Below are positions 18,401 to 30,900 of a stretch of 64,000 bases of DNA, one piece after another. The notes beneath the pieces were generated by a model. That model searched no databases and was not told the DNA's origin. It saw nothing but the letters and a program-made list of their open reading frames with translations. The translations under genes and the position numbers were made by a program. The DNA is from Petrosia ficiformis (taxonomy: Eukaryota; Porifera; Demospongiae; Haplosclerida; Petrosiidae): NCBI GenBank assembly GCA_947044365.1, contig OX345651.1:3665926-3729925 (forward strand), in the 5' to 3' direction. Positions within the stretch are counted from its first letter, which is position 1, and every line of letters starts with the position of its first letter.

Positions 18401-21289
18401 TTCTTCTCCGTCAAGTAAGGTGACAACTCTCTCATTATTGTAGAGGAGTAGAGCCAAATCCAGTGGAGTGAATCCATTCTGAAATGAAGAGATGAGATGA
18501 ATAAAGGGACTGACATCGTAATGAGTTACTTGAAATAATCCAAAAGTCGAATCTGAAAGACTATACAAGATATTATTTTATTAAATTACATGTACCTTAT
18601 CTTGTATTGTCTGTTTCACTCTGTACTGCATCAATACTGAAATCACTTCAACACATTGTAATACTACAGCTCTGTGTAAAGGAGATTGGCAAAACTACAG
18701 AAGAAAAAAAAAGAAAGAGAGAAATCATAAAAGTACCTCATATTTTACATACATGTACATGTACATGTATAATTATTACAATTATACATGTACATGTATA
18801 ATTATTACAATTATACATGTACATATACATGTATAATTATTACACATACATGTACATGTATATAATTATACATGTACACCTGTATATGTACAATGTATAT
18901 GTACATGTAGATTATATACATAACTATTTTAAGTACTGTACATGATTGTATAGTACATAAACATTGTATGTACATGTACAGTATACTAAGTATATGTAGA
19001 CATATATTATACCAGGAGCGCATGAACCCCGCCGAAGGCGGGGAAGGAGCGTACAACTGCTATATAAAACGCTGTGTCAACCTTTGTCGAACGAATTGCA
19101 CAAAATGCCCATATATGGGCAAACAAGGCGGAGGCACTAAATGGCTGACGATACACAAAATTAAAAATCTACAATTATTACAAACCTATGAAGGTTGGGT
19201 CTGGCTACGCGAGACTATTTAGCAGCTTTGTCGCCATTTTTATCATGTGCAGGACACGACGCTAGGCGTGTATGTTTACACTATAGCACTTGAAACACAT
19301 TATGAATATCATTATCTCAAGTACTTTCGTTCGACAAAGGTTGACACAGCTTTCATATAGCTGTTGTACACTCCTAGGGATTCATGCACTCCTGATTATA
19401 CTATAGTTAATGTATAGTTCATAACAATGTACTGTATTATTACATGTACTTATTAACTATATACAATGTACATTGTAAGAATAGTTTATAACTACATGTA
19501 CATGTACATGTACATGTACACTGTACATGTCTACTACTACATGTAATTAAGTAACTATGTATACTCCCCCAAGCAAATATTGTTGTTAAAGATACAAGTT
19601 GTTAAAGATATATACAAGTATGTAAGCATTTGAGAAAAACAATGTCTATACACATTAAGTACATGTACATGTATATACAGTTTATGTACAGTAGCTACAT
19701 GTACATGTACTTACTACATGTACATGTACATTTGACATGTACATGTATATACAGTTTATGTACAGTAACTACATGTACAATGTACATGTACTTACTACAT
19801 GTACTTACTACATGTACTTACAATATACACTGTAGTAATACATACATGTAGTTACAAACTACATTTATACATACTGTACTATAATTCTTATACCATACTA
19901 AATACAATATTATTTCATGATTTCTTATGATTATTTCAGACTCAAAAAACAGCTATAGACTATAACAATACACAAGCCAATAGGAATATATTTGATACAA
20001 ACAGGTTATAAATACTTGTTTACCCGGTTTCTTGTGTTGATAATATCAACTAAATCTTTGTCTCTTAGCAACCATTCCACTAAGGCAGGATTATTACTGC
20101 TAACAGCATAATGAAGAGTAGTATTATCGCAATGATCATTCTTATTTACATTGGCTTTATAACTAAGATAAAGTGAGATACAAGATATTATTCATGTGTA
20201 AATCTGTATATACAGTATATGTCAATAAAATGTCACCATACAGTACAGTAATTACTCAGTAGTTTCATTTCACACTACGGTAGTTCAACAGTAGTTTGGA
20301 CATTAATTGATATACATGTCAATTTAACACCACAGTAGTGAGACAGTACACTGTAGTTACTATACTAGACTGAGAGTAGCACTAAGATAATTACTGTTAC
20401 TGTATGGTGACTTTCTATTGGCATATACTATATGTTATAGTTGAAAAATTATATGCTGTCTATCTATTGTTGAAATACAATGCCTAGTACACACATGGCA
20501 CACCTAAATATAATAAGTTACAGCAACTGCCAGGTTAGGTTATAACTCTCTGAATGTACATGTGTACATGTACACTGTACATGTATTATACGTGTACATG
20601 TATTATACATGTAGTCATGTACATACAGTGTTTTAGCTATAAACATTTCAACAGAGTGGTGCTGACACAAATATCAAAGCATATTTGTGATTTAATTGCA
20701 TTCCTTTGACCACATCAAAGGGAGAACCCTGACATATGTATTGATAGATACATGTACAACATAAGTCTGGTATTCAATGCTTTATAAAGACATGTACATG
20801 TATATATACATGTATAGAATATTGAGCTGAATAAACATATATTATACTATAAATATTGTATTTCGCATTCTTAAGTCTGGTTTAGAATGACTTTATACAT
20901 GTATATACACATCTACATGTATATATACATGTACATGTATATTGAGCTGAATAAACATATATTATACATGTACTATAAATATTGTGTTTCACATTATAAA
21001 ATTTACATCCAAACTTACTCAATTAGTAGTTGAACCATTTCCATGTGACCTTTCATACAAGCGAAATGAAGAGGGGTTTCACCAAATTTTGATGGCCGAT
21101 CTACTCCATCTGAATCATGATCAAGCAGCACTTTTGCGACTTTCAAATCGTTTTTCTTAGCAACAATATGTAGAGGAAGAAGAAAAGACTACAGAGAAAA
21201 AAAAATGTGAGTATAAAACAAAATTTCACTACAAAATTAAATTGATATATTTATATAATTACATCTTCATTTTTCCATTGCCTCAGGTG

Positions 21290-21320
<31 letters not shown>

Positions 21321-24300
21321 ACATCTCCGATAACATCTTGTATATATATATTTTATCTTGTCAACTTCTTCTGAAATCTTCATATATCCAAGTGTTGTTA
21401 TATATATATATATAGGGGTGTGGAGTAGTGAGCCAACTGCCTGACATTTTGGTCTATTTTCATCACTCTTGTCCTGCTCCCCATATAAGGTATATGTGGA
21501 GCAGGACATAAGTGCTAAAAACAGCTCAGCTTCAGTTTATTGGACATTCTGGATAATGTCCTGTATGACTGGCTATTTCCATACCACTGTATATGATATT
21601 CACAAGACTTTGATCTTTGTACATGTATAGTATATCGTCAGGATTTTATATGTAATTTGGAGGGAAATATAAGAATTCACCTGGTATTGTCGATCCACAG
21701 GAAATACAAGTACAAGTAGAGTGGTATTTATAAATTATAATCTAATTTAAGACGATCAGGGGATATTTCTACACAAATTTACAATAAATAAAGTGACAGA
21801 AAATGAGAGTAGTACAGTATCATGCTAGGAAGAACACTTGTTCAGAGTTCACTTTGTACCGGGGTTATAGGAATATTCCCTCATCCATTCCTACCTTTCA
21901 GTAAATGAAAGTTTGAATCTATGAGGTTATTTCTGGCCTCTGAGCTACACCCTTATGTAATGAAAACACTTGAATTAAGACAGTTGAACACTCATTTACT
22001 GGGAGGGAGTCCCAGGTCCCTTCTAGTATTAAACACACATTTGACTGACATTAGTCAATGTATGTTTTGCTAGCTATTATAATCTTTGAAGCAAAAAATT
22101 TAATGTTGAATAAAATATGGAAAATTATTTCACAATACATGTACTGTTTGTGTCATGTGACCTACCTTGAAATAATAAAAGCATATATGGTTACATACTG
22201 TATAGTCAAGTTTTTGTTTTTGTGAAAACTGACAGACCAGGAAGATTTTATTTGCGAAAATATGTGTCTGCCACGTGATCATTTTTGGTGAACACATACA
22301 TTTTATCGCAAAATAGTTGAATATTGTCAAAACGTGTACTATCGGACTATACAGTATTATATACATTATAGAAACCCCACCCCTAACTATATTATACTTA
22401 GTATAGTACCATATATACTCCAATTAAAGGCTCTAAGTTACATCAAACATACATGTATATCCCAATTATGCAGACAACATTGGGTTTCAATATTACTTAC
22501 TTTATTCCATTGAACAGTGGACACACCTCTTTCTAATAACACCTGAACAGCAGTCACAGAACCTCGTGTACAAGCTTCATGTAAGAGACCATCCGATGTA
22601 TCTAAAATCTCTCGAACCTCTTTCTCTCTGTCTTCGCCAACTAGTTTTATAATTTTATCACTGTTAAGTTAAAATAATGATAATTATGTAGTAATTGAAC
22701 TATAACCAAATCTACTGAAATGAGTATAAGTAGTTAAACACTCCTTCAAGTGCATTACAGAAGTTGAACTACAAGAGGTGTGGTAAAGATATGGTGTAAT
22801 TCCTGTAGAGCACAAGTGAGGTATATGTATGTGTACACTAATGATGATACAAGTATATGTACATGTACTTGTATAAACATGTAACACTACATGTACATAT
22901 ACATGTATACACACACATAATACTATATGTACATGTACATGCATACATACATGTACATGTACATGTATTATCATTAATGTACCTGTAAATATACATGTAA
23001 TGTTACATGTGTGTATACATGTACATGTATTATCATTAATGTATATGTACATGTAAATGTACATATAGTGTTACATGTGTGTATACATGTACATGTACAT
23101 GTATTATCATTAATGTACCTGTAAATGTATTATCATTAATGTACCTGTATATATACATGTAGTGTTACATGTGTGTATACATGTACATGTATTATCATTA
23201 ATGTACATGTAAATGTACATATAGTATTATGTATGTGTATACATGTACATGTACATGTATTATCATTAATGTACATGTAACACTATATGTACATTTACAT
23301 GTACATGTACATGTATACACACACATATAACACTATAGGTACATTTACATGTACATTAATGTTGCCAACCAGTATAGGCAGAACACTGTACAAGTACCTC
23401 TACAGAACTACATGTACATGTACACACCTAAATACATGTACATGAGTATATATTAGCCTGTACATTTATATACATGCATGTACATGTACATTAAATAAGC
23501 CAAATTTAATTACATGGTTACTTGAGATAGTGTTAATGTAATTACAACGAGTAGTAAGTTATGATACTCACAGCCAAAAAATAATATGACAAATAGTAAT
23601 CCATTGAGATTTATCATAATACTATAATTAAATACTTAAGTGTTGTATGTACATGTACTTCCTGTATGTACATGTACTAATGGTATGTACATCTACTACC
23701 ACTATGTACATGTACTACCACTATGTATATGTACTTCTGGTATGTACATGTTCTACCAGTATGCACACTATGTACATGCACTTCCTGTATGTACATGTAC
23801 TAATGGTATGTACATCTACTACCACTATGTACATGTACTACCACTATGTATATGTACTTCTGGTATGTACATGCACTACCAGTATGTACATGTATACTAC
23901 CAGTATGTACATGTAATACTAGTACTTCTAGTATATACATGTACTAACGGTATGTACATGTACATCTACTACCAGTATGTATATGTACTACCGGTAGTAC
24001 ATGTACTAACGGTATGTACATGTACTTCTGGTATGTACATGTACTACCAGTATGTACATGTACACATGTACGTGTGGTATGTACATGTACAGTGTACTAC
24101 CACCAGTATGTACTTGTACTACCAGTATGTACATGTACTTCTGGTATGTACATGTACAGTGTACTACCAGTATGTACATGTACTACCACTATGTACATGT
24201 ACTTCTGGTATGTACATGTATTACCAGTATGTACATGTACTTCCAGTATGTACATGTACTTCTGGTATGTACATGTACTACCAGTATGTACATGTACATG

Positions 24301-27122
24301 TCTGGGTTGGGTCAAGAGCTTGAGAGGGCTTGAAGCCCTTTTTGTTTACAACCTCAAGAGCTTGAGCTTGTACTTAAGCTCAAGTGCTAATTACTGGGCT
24401 TGTACTTAAGCCCACTTTGAGTTCATGAAATTTCTTTCAGTTAATAAAAAATACCATTCCAGCGTCATCAGCAGCAGTCGTAAGATTGTTCAGCATAGCA
24501 GGTAAAATTTATCGACCGGACAGATGTTGCCTAAGTGACTCAAGATTTGAACAATTGATGTTCATAAGATTTAATTGTGATGTTGTTTCTTGTGAATAAA
24601 TGTTTACTACCAATTGTCCAAAGAAAAGGCTTGAGCTCGGACTTAAGCCTTTTAGCCAAGGGCTTGAGCTCGGACTTAAATCCAATTGAAATTAGATGGG
24701 CTGGGGCTTGAGCTTGTGCTTAAGCCCTTTTTTTACAGGGCTTGACCCAACCCTGGTACATGTACATGTATACACACACATACACAGACAGACAAACACA
24801 GACAGAGACACGCACAACACACACACACGTACACTCACAAACACACTGGACAAGTAACAGAATACTAACGGGATATTTTGTGTAAACTTAGTTATTAAGT
24901 ATATGTAACATTACACTGTACTTGACCACAAGTATGTGATTTTGTTTGATAATTCATATCTGATAGACAAGAGACTCAAGATGATTAACCAGCTTAGCTC
25001 AATTGTAAAAATACAATTATAAAAATGACCCAACACACAAGACACACCTCTTATTAAAATAATAACAATTAGCTCATCAATCCTTTCATATTACAGGTTT
25101 TAATTTGGTGTTGTTCTATAACTAAAACCAAGGTATTGTGACTTTTAGTTAACTAAACTATAACTAAACTATTGTACAATAAGTACATGTAGTTTGACAA
25201 TAATGACAACTTTTAGTTATAGTTATAGTTTAATTAACTAAGGCTTACTAAAAGGGTTTTATTTTTAGTTAACTATTAGCCAATTTTCATTTTAGTTAGT
25301 TACTGCATTAGACCTGTAATTTAGTTACTAAAAGTCACAATGCCTTACTAAAAGGGGTTTTAGTTTAACTAAAACAACATTAATGTATAACTAACTAAAA
25401 TGCCATTAACACAATAATTAGTTAACTAAAATTCTAAATTACTAATATTAGGTGTATGTAATTAACCATACATACATGTATACTATATAACAAGCAATCA
25501 TTGTTGTCGTACATGTACATATCATAGTAAAACTAAATTATATACATATTTATACACTAATGACGAGACTAAAATAGTAATAATTATATTATATATTAGT
25601 ACAAGCATTTATGTCTCCACAAGTACATGTACATGTACATGACTATTTTATGGCCTGTAGGCCCATCCCTATAATTGCTTTCCCACGTATGAACTATATG
25701 ATTATATACATGTATGTTGGTGTCAATTGTGCGAGTATGCTTTGTATACATAGATAAGGAAGTTGTATCATCCTGGGAGGCTTGGTCAATTAATGGGCAT
25801 GGCGTGTAAAAGGACGCACACTTGAGCTACAGATCAGCAGGAAGATTCAGGAAGAATGTAAAACTACAACTAATTATATTATATAGCAGAGAAACAGTAT
25901 AAAGATGATCCAAGAATCTTTACCAAGTAAGTATAATCAGTTGTTGAGTTTGAGACACAAGGAAGTCATTATAATAATTCATAATTATATGTACACATTA
26001 TAATAATTTATAATTACATGTACACATTATAATAATTTATAATTACATGTACACATTATAATAATTTATAATTACATGTACACATTATAATAATTTGTAC
26101 ATTCACCAGTGTACATGTACATTACTTGTAGTACCACCTGTACTTGTACTGTACAGTATACACATACAATGTACCTACTACATGTACATTCACCAGTGTA
26201 CATGTACATTACTTGTAGTACCACCTGTACTCGTACTGTACAGAATACACATACAATGTACCTACTACATGTACATTCACCAGTGTACATGTACATTACC
26301 TGTATACAGACATATCTACTACCGCAATTATCTACATGTTCTTGTACCAAGCATGATCGTATTTTGCACTGATAAAGTACATTCACAAGTGTACATGTAC
26401 ATGTACAAATGGACTCACATGTACATGTACATGTATATGTTTACACATGTACATTCACAAATGTTTATGACTTTTACACCCACATGTACATGTATGTGTA
26501 TACACAAGTACAGAATTTTACACCTACACAAGTACATCATAAGTGAAGATGTCTATTACACCTACATGTACATGTACAAACGGAAATACATGTACATGTA
26601 TATAACGTTTATACCTACATGTACATGTACAAAGCAGACTTACATGTACATGTATACACAAGTACTGTATATGACTTTAACACCCACATGTACATGTACA
26701 AACATACATACACGTACAAACGTACTTACATGTACACGTATACATACATGTACATTCCTACATTTATATAGATATCTACAAATATATGTACATACCTACA
26801 TGTACAATTGTACATGCACTATACATACAAGTACATAGCCGACTTACAGTTGTACATATACAGCTTATGGCATAATTAAAATTAATTATTCTCATAATAA
26901 CTAGTTATGGCCGTTGAACTATACATAGAAAATAAACAATTAAGTATATAAATAAAAATGAATGTAAACAATACATGCTGTTGATTTGTTTAATCTGACA
27001 AACACACATAAATATGGTTCAAACACACACTATAGTAATGTAAACACTCACAGTTTTTCAGCTGGAGTTTCTGGTACTCTTTGAGCCTCTTCTTCCTCTG
27101 ACAAAGAAAGATTCTCTGCCAT
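14149..27122 (-). CDS. Ankyrin repeat-ZU5-UPA protein, 11 exons
   Basis: Exons by GT-AG joining: 27122-27052, 22660-22501, 21188-21019, 20162-20024, 18694-18596, 18478-18170, 17888-17732, 16987-16675, 16052-15716, 15078-14938, 14421-14149; 2169 nt, 722 aa, no internal stop. Residues 1-24 are acidic (MAENLSLSEEEE). About 30-245 are ankyrin repeats (GLLHEACTRGSVTAVQVLLE, GETPLHFACMKGHMEMVQLL, NTTLHYAVSSNNPALVEWLL, GFTPLDLALLLYNNERVVTL). About 246-368 is a Ser-rich linker. About 370-530 resembles ZU5 (PPGHIFISPICFF, FDVRFSIPHALV, then YPSLFAVGFATAP) and the rest resembles UPA (LRCCLYVACPTDLDQYL). The ZU5-UPA pair occurs in ankyrins, UNC5 and PIDD; no death domain follows here, the frame ending after about 190 more residues. 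Probably a cytoplasmic adaptor. The 5' and 3' ends are the least sure parts. Confidence 0.82.
15114..15655. repeat. (GTAT)n microsatellite in intron 9 of the ankyrin-ZU5 gene
   Basis: About 540 bp of near-pure GTAT with occasional GTACATGTA interruptions; starts 36 bp downstream of the exon 10 acceptor when read on the plus strand. Confidence 0.95.
16115..16300. mobile_element. MITE-like repeat D, copy 1
   Basis: Left TATATGGCAATAGAAAGTCACCATACAGTAACAGTA; right GAGTAATTACTGTACTGTAATGGTGACC, inverted. A second copy at 20214-20455 has the same ends and interior (AACTACTGTAGTGTGAAATGAAACTACTGAG). Both are in introns of the ankyrin-ZU5 gene. Confidence 0.7.
16338..16527 (-). mobile_element. tRNA-like SINE head inside an inverted repeat
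   Basis: On the minus strand GTGGTGTAGTGGTTAGAGCTTG (A box) and ATGGTTAGTGGTTCAAGTTC (B box) form a tRNA-like segment at 16458-16381. It is flanked by AGTCCAC..TTCCAGGAAACAGCA on the left and TGCTGTTTCCTGGAA..GTGGACT on the right, so the tRNA-like part is enclosed in a MITE-like inverted repeat. Confidence 0.6.
17175..17440 (-). repeat. GCAGCCACAATGGCTTAGAAAATAA tandem repeat, copy 1
   Basis: Plus-strand reading is (TTTTCTAAGCCATTGTGGCTGCTTA)n, about 7 imperfect units of 22-30 bp, followed by TAGCATGCTAGACACATGAA. The reverse complement of the same tandem block with the same flank (TAGCATGCTAGCAATA...CAAACAAGCAGCC) occurs at 38.7-39.0 kb and again, split, at 50.8 and 53.96 kb. Confidence 0.8.
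17893..18082 (-). repeat. GA/CAGA microsatellite serving as polypyrimidine tract
   Basis: (GAGA)n and (GACA)n on the plus strand are CT-rich on the coding minus strand and abut the exon 7 acceptor (CTCTCTCAAAG at 17889-17899). Confidence 0.75.
18745..18910. repeat. TACATGTA palindromic repeat cluster
   Basis: ACATGTACATGTATAATTATTACAATT units of about 37 bp repeated roughly three times, then degenerate TACATGTA runs; intron 4 of the ankyrin-ZU5 gene. Confidence 0.85.
19013..19394. mobile_element. MITE with about 80 bp inverted ends and a 7 bp target duplication
   Basis: CAGGAGCGCATGAA... at the left and ...TTCATGCACTCCTG at the right. The homology continues inward through GTACAACTGCTATATAAAACGCTGTGTC and CAACCTTTGTCGAACGAA, with an extra CCCCGCCGAAGGCGGGG hairpin in the left end. 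ATTATAC flanks the element on both sides. Non-coding. Confidence 0.85.
19490..19855. repeat. TACATGTAC repeat cluster with a duplicated unit
   Basis: Two copies of GTACATGTATATACAGTTTATGTACAGTA plus many TACATGTAC runs; intron 4 of the ankyrin-ZU5 gene. Confidence 0.8.
20214..20455. mobile_element. MITE-like repeat D, copy 2
   Basis: TATATGTCAATAAAATGTCACCATACAGTACAGTAATTACT at left is inverted as AATTACTGTTACTGTATGGTGACTTTCTATTGGCATATA at right. Matches 16115-16300. Followed to 21.0 kb by intron sequence with TACATGTA runs and no gene. Confidence 0.75.
21292..21322. repeat. (CTTT)n microsatellite
   Basis: Seven TTTC units in intron 2 of the ankyrin-ZU5 gene; the remainder of that intron to 22.5 kb holds one MITE and nothing else recognised. 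Confidence 0.8.
22195..22357. mobile_element. Small MITE, exact 13 bp inverted ends
   Basis: ATACTGTATAGTC at the left and GACTATACAGTAT at the right are perfectly inverted; interior has TTTGCGAAAATATG/CATTTTATCGCAAAAT as a subterminal inverted pair. Confidence 0.75.
22800..23370. repeat. Higher-order TACATG repeat with ATTATCATTAATGTAC spacer
   Basis: About six diverged units of 60-100 bp, each TATTATCATTAATGTAC(A/C)TG followed by TACATGTAGTGTTACATGTGTGTATACATGTACATG. In intron 1 of the ankyrin-ZU5 gene. Confidence 0.85.
23641..24301. repeat. Minisatellite of TATGTACATGTACTNCNNG units
   Basis: About 35 units of 18 bp alternating CTACCAC/CTTCTGG/CTAATGG after TATGTACATGTA. A block of about 120 bp is repeated in order at 23643 and 23777, a second-order duplication. 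Ends exactly at a hAT-like MITE. Confidence 0.9.
24302..24755. mobile_element. hAT-like non-autonomous element with exact 8 bp target duplication
   Basis: Ends CTGGGTTGGGTCAAG and CTTGACCCAACCCTG are inverted, and GTACATGT lies immediately outside both ends (24294-24301 and 24756-24763). The interior repeats GCTTGAGCT(T/C)G(T/G)ACTTAAGC. It landed in the TACATG minisatellite. No transposase. Confidence 0.85.
25095..25440. mobile_element. TTAGTTA-rich inverted repeat, family E
   Basis: GTGTTGTTCTATAACTAAAACC at left against TTTTAGTTTAACTAAAACAACAT at right, with AGTCACAATGCCTTACTAAAAGGGGTTT inside. Related blocks: 30780-30925/31162-31180, 50395-50640 and 63235-63490. Confidence 0.6.
25640..25885 (+). 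mobile_element. Interspersed repeat, family A
   Basis: TTATGGCCTGTAGGCCCATCCCTATAATTGCTTTCCCACG start, then the same TATGCTTTGTATACATAGATAAGGAAGTTG and ATTCAGGAAGAATGTAAAAC blocks as 745-1010. Confidence 0.75.
25960..26830. repeat. Three successive tandem repeats (28 bp, about 88 bp, TACATGTAC)
   Basis: 25970-26095: five copies of a 28 bp unit AATTACATGTACACATTATAATAATTTA. 26099-26300: two and a half copies of an 88 bp unit with ATTCACCAGTGTACATGTACATTACTTGTAGTACC. 26380-26830: irregular TACATGTACA runs with spacer ACACC(C/T)ACATGTACATGTAC. All in intron 1 of the ankyrin-ZU5 gene. Confidence 0.85.
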
Positions 27123-27971
27123 TTTAAAATTCTGCAAACAAAAGAATGTAATAAAACAGCTAGCACATGCCAACAAAGCAAGACAAGCAATCAACAAGAA
27201 TAAAACAGCTGACAAACACATGTCTCTCTGTTTATACATGATGTTTAATTATAATAACAAGAGCACACAGTCTTATTATAATTATAATTATAATTATAAT
27301 AATTATTATTATTATTATACTTACTTACAATAATTATTATCTCATAACAACTTAACAAGTATATATGAATACTGTCAACTTTTGAAGAAAGAATTGACTC
27401 GGGAAAAACAACTACACACTACATCTTTATACTCCTACTTCGACTTCAATACTCAAATATTTACAAGAACACAAATATTAACACTGACTTCACTACTAAA
27501 GAATTGGCTATAATTATATATATAATTTTATATAAAAATAATAATACTTTACACCACAGAAGATCAAAACTTGATATTATAACATTATATATATATAATT
27601 AAAAATATATAAAATCACATATATATTATATATATTATACATAACTTATGTGGATGATAAATCCATATACCCAAGCTAATATCAACAAAGATTCCAACAT
27701 TACTAATACTTACACAATGCAATCCTTCATAGATCTGTGATATCAAATCTCGCTTACCTCTTTTAGAAGATCCAAAGAAATATTTACTTTGCAGGACAAG
27801 TAGGAAGGATAGGGAGAGAGAAGTAACAAGCCAGCACAGTGCTGAACATCTAAAAACACTCAGAACACACAACACTATGCCCTTACACTTATTTTAGTTA
27901 ATGGGGGTGGAGTATGGGATCATCCAATTATTAGCTGACTCAGCATAGACGTCACATAACTACAAACAAAC
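27123..27971. promoter_or_regulatory. Intergenic region between two divergent ankyrin-repeat genes
   Basis: 849 bp separate the divergent start codons. It contains AT-rich runs (27265-27320 TTATAA repeats, 27590-27650 TATA runs) and no open gene. Promoters of both genes are inferred to lie here; no specific element is convincing. Confidence 0.5.
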
Positions 27972-30900
27972 ATGGCTTCCCAGAATAGCTTTAGACCTGA
28001 CACTCCTTTACCAATAGATTTGCAATCCCGAAGTAGACATGTGCAAGATGCACAGAAAGGATCAGTCTCTCCATTGACTAGCGAGCTGCTGATTGCAGCA
28101 AGAAAAGGCTACAGCAAGGAGGTGAAGAGAATTCTAACTGAGGGGGGTGGATCTGTTGCTGCAGCAACAACAGACAAGGTCAGTTAAACGGATGTCTTTG
28201 TACATTTTTAGTTGTAAAAATACAGCAGTGATACTTGTAGTTGAACACTAATATACTTCTAGTTTACTCAAGCTTGCAAAACTTTGTACAGTAGACTATT
28301 ACATTGAACCAAACCTGTAGCAAAAACTGCAGACTAGAATCTCAAACTTAAGAATTCATTTATGTCAGTTTAAGGTAGTACTAGGGAGTGGGCGGATGCG
28401 ACTCCAATCAGTTTCAAAATAGAATATTATATAATATGACTCTAACCTGGTGTAATAGCAACCTTCATATCTTCTGATAATCTTTATATTTGTCTATAAG
28501 CGAGAGAGTGTTGGAAAAATCTCCATTTTTGCAATCGCAATAAGTACAAAACCAAGAAAGCCACGCCTACCAATCATGGCGTACAATGCATTTTGAGAAA
28601 ACAAATAGAGCCGTTTTCTGAAAATTCATTTTACTTTTATAGTTACAAGAGGCTGAAGAAAGCTGAATTCTGTAGCTTTTCAGTGAAACCATAAAATTTA
28701 CCTTTCTAGGCACTATCAAACTCCGATCTTTCTCAGAGAGCAACTACAGTTACCCTGCCAGGGTTTCCCACCCACCGCCTCCTCCACCACCCGTAGTGAA
28801 AACATTTAGGCCCAATAATTATACCCCCCGGGTGGGTGTGGCTTCCAAAAGATACAGAATTGAACCAGATTGTATGCAGCAAGAAGCTGGCAAGACTAGA
28901 CACTGATTGGAGTTTCATCTACCCCTCCCCCTAGTACAACCTTGATCATTATAATTGTACAATTATTGTTTTGCACAAAGCAATAATTTAAAATAATATA
29001 TATATAAATTATTTTAAAATTTTAATAATTTTATATATATATTATAATTTAGTATTGAAGTATGACATGTTTCATGCCGATATTTATTCAAGTTTGAAAA
29101 TGATAAAGAACAAGATATATATATGGGGAAAACAGTATTCCTATGATAGCTATGTGATGATTATTAATCCAACAGCCTATTGTATCTCAAAGGTTGCAAT
29201 GACTAGAATAGCAATTAGCTGCAGTTTGATCATGAACAAGCTACTTCTTCCTGCGAGCACATCAGCTCAAGCACTCTAGTCTGGTATCTGCCCCTTTGCA
29301 TAAAGGAGGAAGGGTCTGATGACATATGTAAACAATGTTCGTGTAAATGGAATGCAATTAAACCAGAATCAACTATGTATTTCGCCATCTTTTTGTGTAG
29401 GAATGCTAATCATACGTATGTAATTACAAAATAACAATGTAGCAGGAATGTTGCTACAGAATATAACACTACCCTACATATGTCACCACACCCTTCCTCT
29501 TCTATGTGAAGGGGCAGATACCAGACTACAAGCACCCATCCGTAACTTCCTTAACTACATATATATATTACACAATGTATATATACAATGTGTAGGACAC
29601 AAACATATATATAATTATAAATATAAATATTATATATATAATTATATAGTTTAAAACCTTTAGGTGACCAATCATACTGATGAGATAACTCATCACACTT
29701 TATATCATAGTATACCCAGTACATGAATACTATTTCTGAAGTGAGATAAAGCTTCTTAATTGAAATCACAACAATATGAATAACTTAGCATTCTTTTTCC
29801 TTTCACATACAGCATGGGCGAAACTGTTTACATCTGGCATGTCATTATGGACAGCTGGACACAGTGTTAACAATACTAAACATGGATATTGTTGACATTA
29901 ACTGTACATCAAAGGTAACTGATGAGCACTGAAAACATGTAGTAGACTGGTCTGGGTACCTCCCCCAATCACAGAGACGAAAAGTCTTGATTAGGATTGA
30001 CACCAGGTGACCCGCCAGATCAGAAATAGACAAGATCAGGAAGACCAGCGAGATTTCAAAAAAGTTTCTATAATTATTAGCATTGACCACAGAGTAACAC
30101 CTGCACCATTTTCATGCATATAATTGTCCTTCTAACTTCAATCCACTACTTTATTAACGAGTTACAGTATAATCATATGTAACCTTAAGTTACATGAAAA
30201 GTTAGCACATTCTAAATCGTGAATATGAATAGACTTTAGTACTGTTATGTGATTATTACATACAATTATGTATCTGAGGTAGTAAAGTCTGTCACATTCA
30301 CAATGGCCTCAAAATTAGAATTTATATGTAGTAATGTATTGTCATAAGGTTAATATACGATTATACTGTAACTCAATAATGAAGCAATGGATTGAAATTT
30401 GACATACACAAAAAGAACAGGAAAGATAATTATATAAAAATGGTACAGATAAAAGATTGTTGATCATTTCAAACTAAAGTTATGAGCATTTTTCTGAGGA
30501 CAAGGTGAACGTGAATGACCTTTAGTAACTAGTAAGTAGCAAATAGAACAAATTGGAACAAAAAACTATATTAATTTCGTTTCCTAACAGACAAAAGATA
30601 TTATTAAAATGACAATAATTTTAGTTTGCAATATAATTATATTTTGATATTCAAAATAAGGTGGTGATATGATTAATTGCAATGTGGCGATATAATTGAC
30701 CCAACCAACGACTAAAATATACATCAGTAAGACAAACACCTCTTAACAGTCTTCTGGATTCTGTTGTAAATGCAAACTCTCTTTAATTAATCTTTTTATT
30801 AGTATTTATATTTTAGTTCCCATTATTAGCCTATTTTCATTTTAGTTAGTTACAGTTGTTGCTGCAGAACTGTAATGTAGTTATAGTTACAAGCCACAAT

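Noticed and set aside
23640..24409. 227-residue open frame with YVHVLPVCTCT repeats
   Set aside because: Translation of the 18 bp minisatellite.
26095..26838. 247-residue open frame
   Set aside because: Translation of TACATGTAC repeats in an intron.
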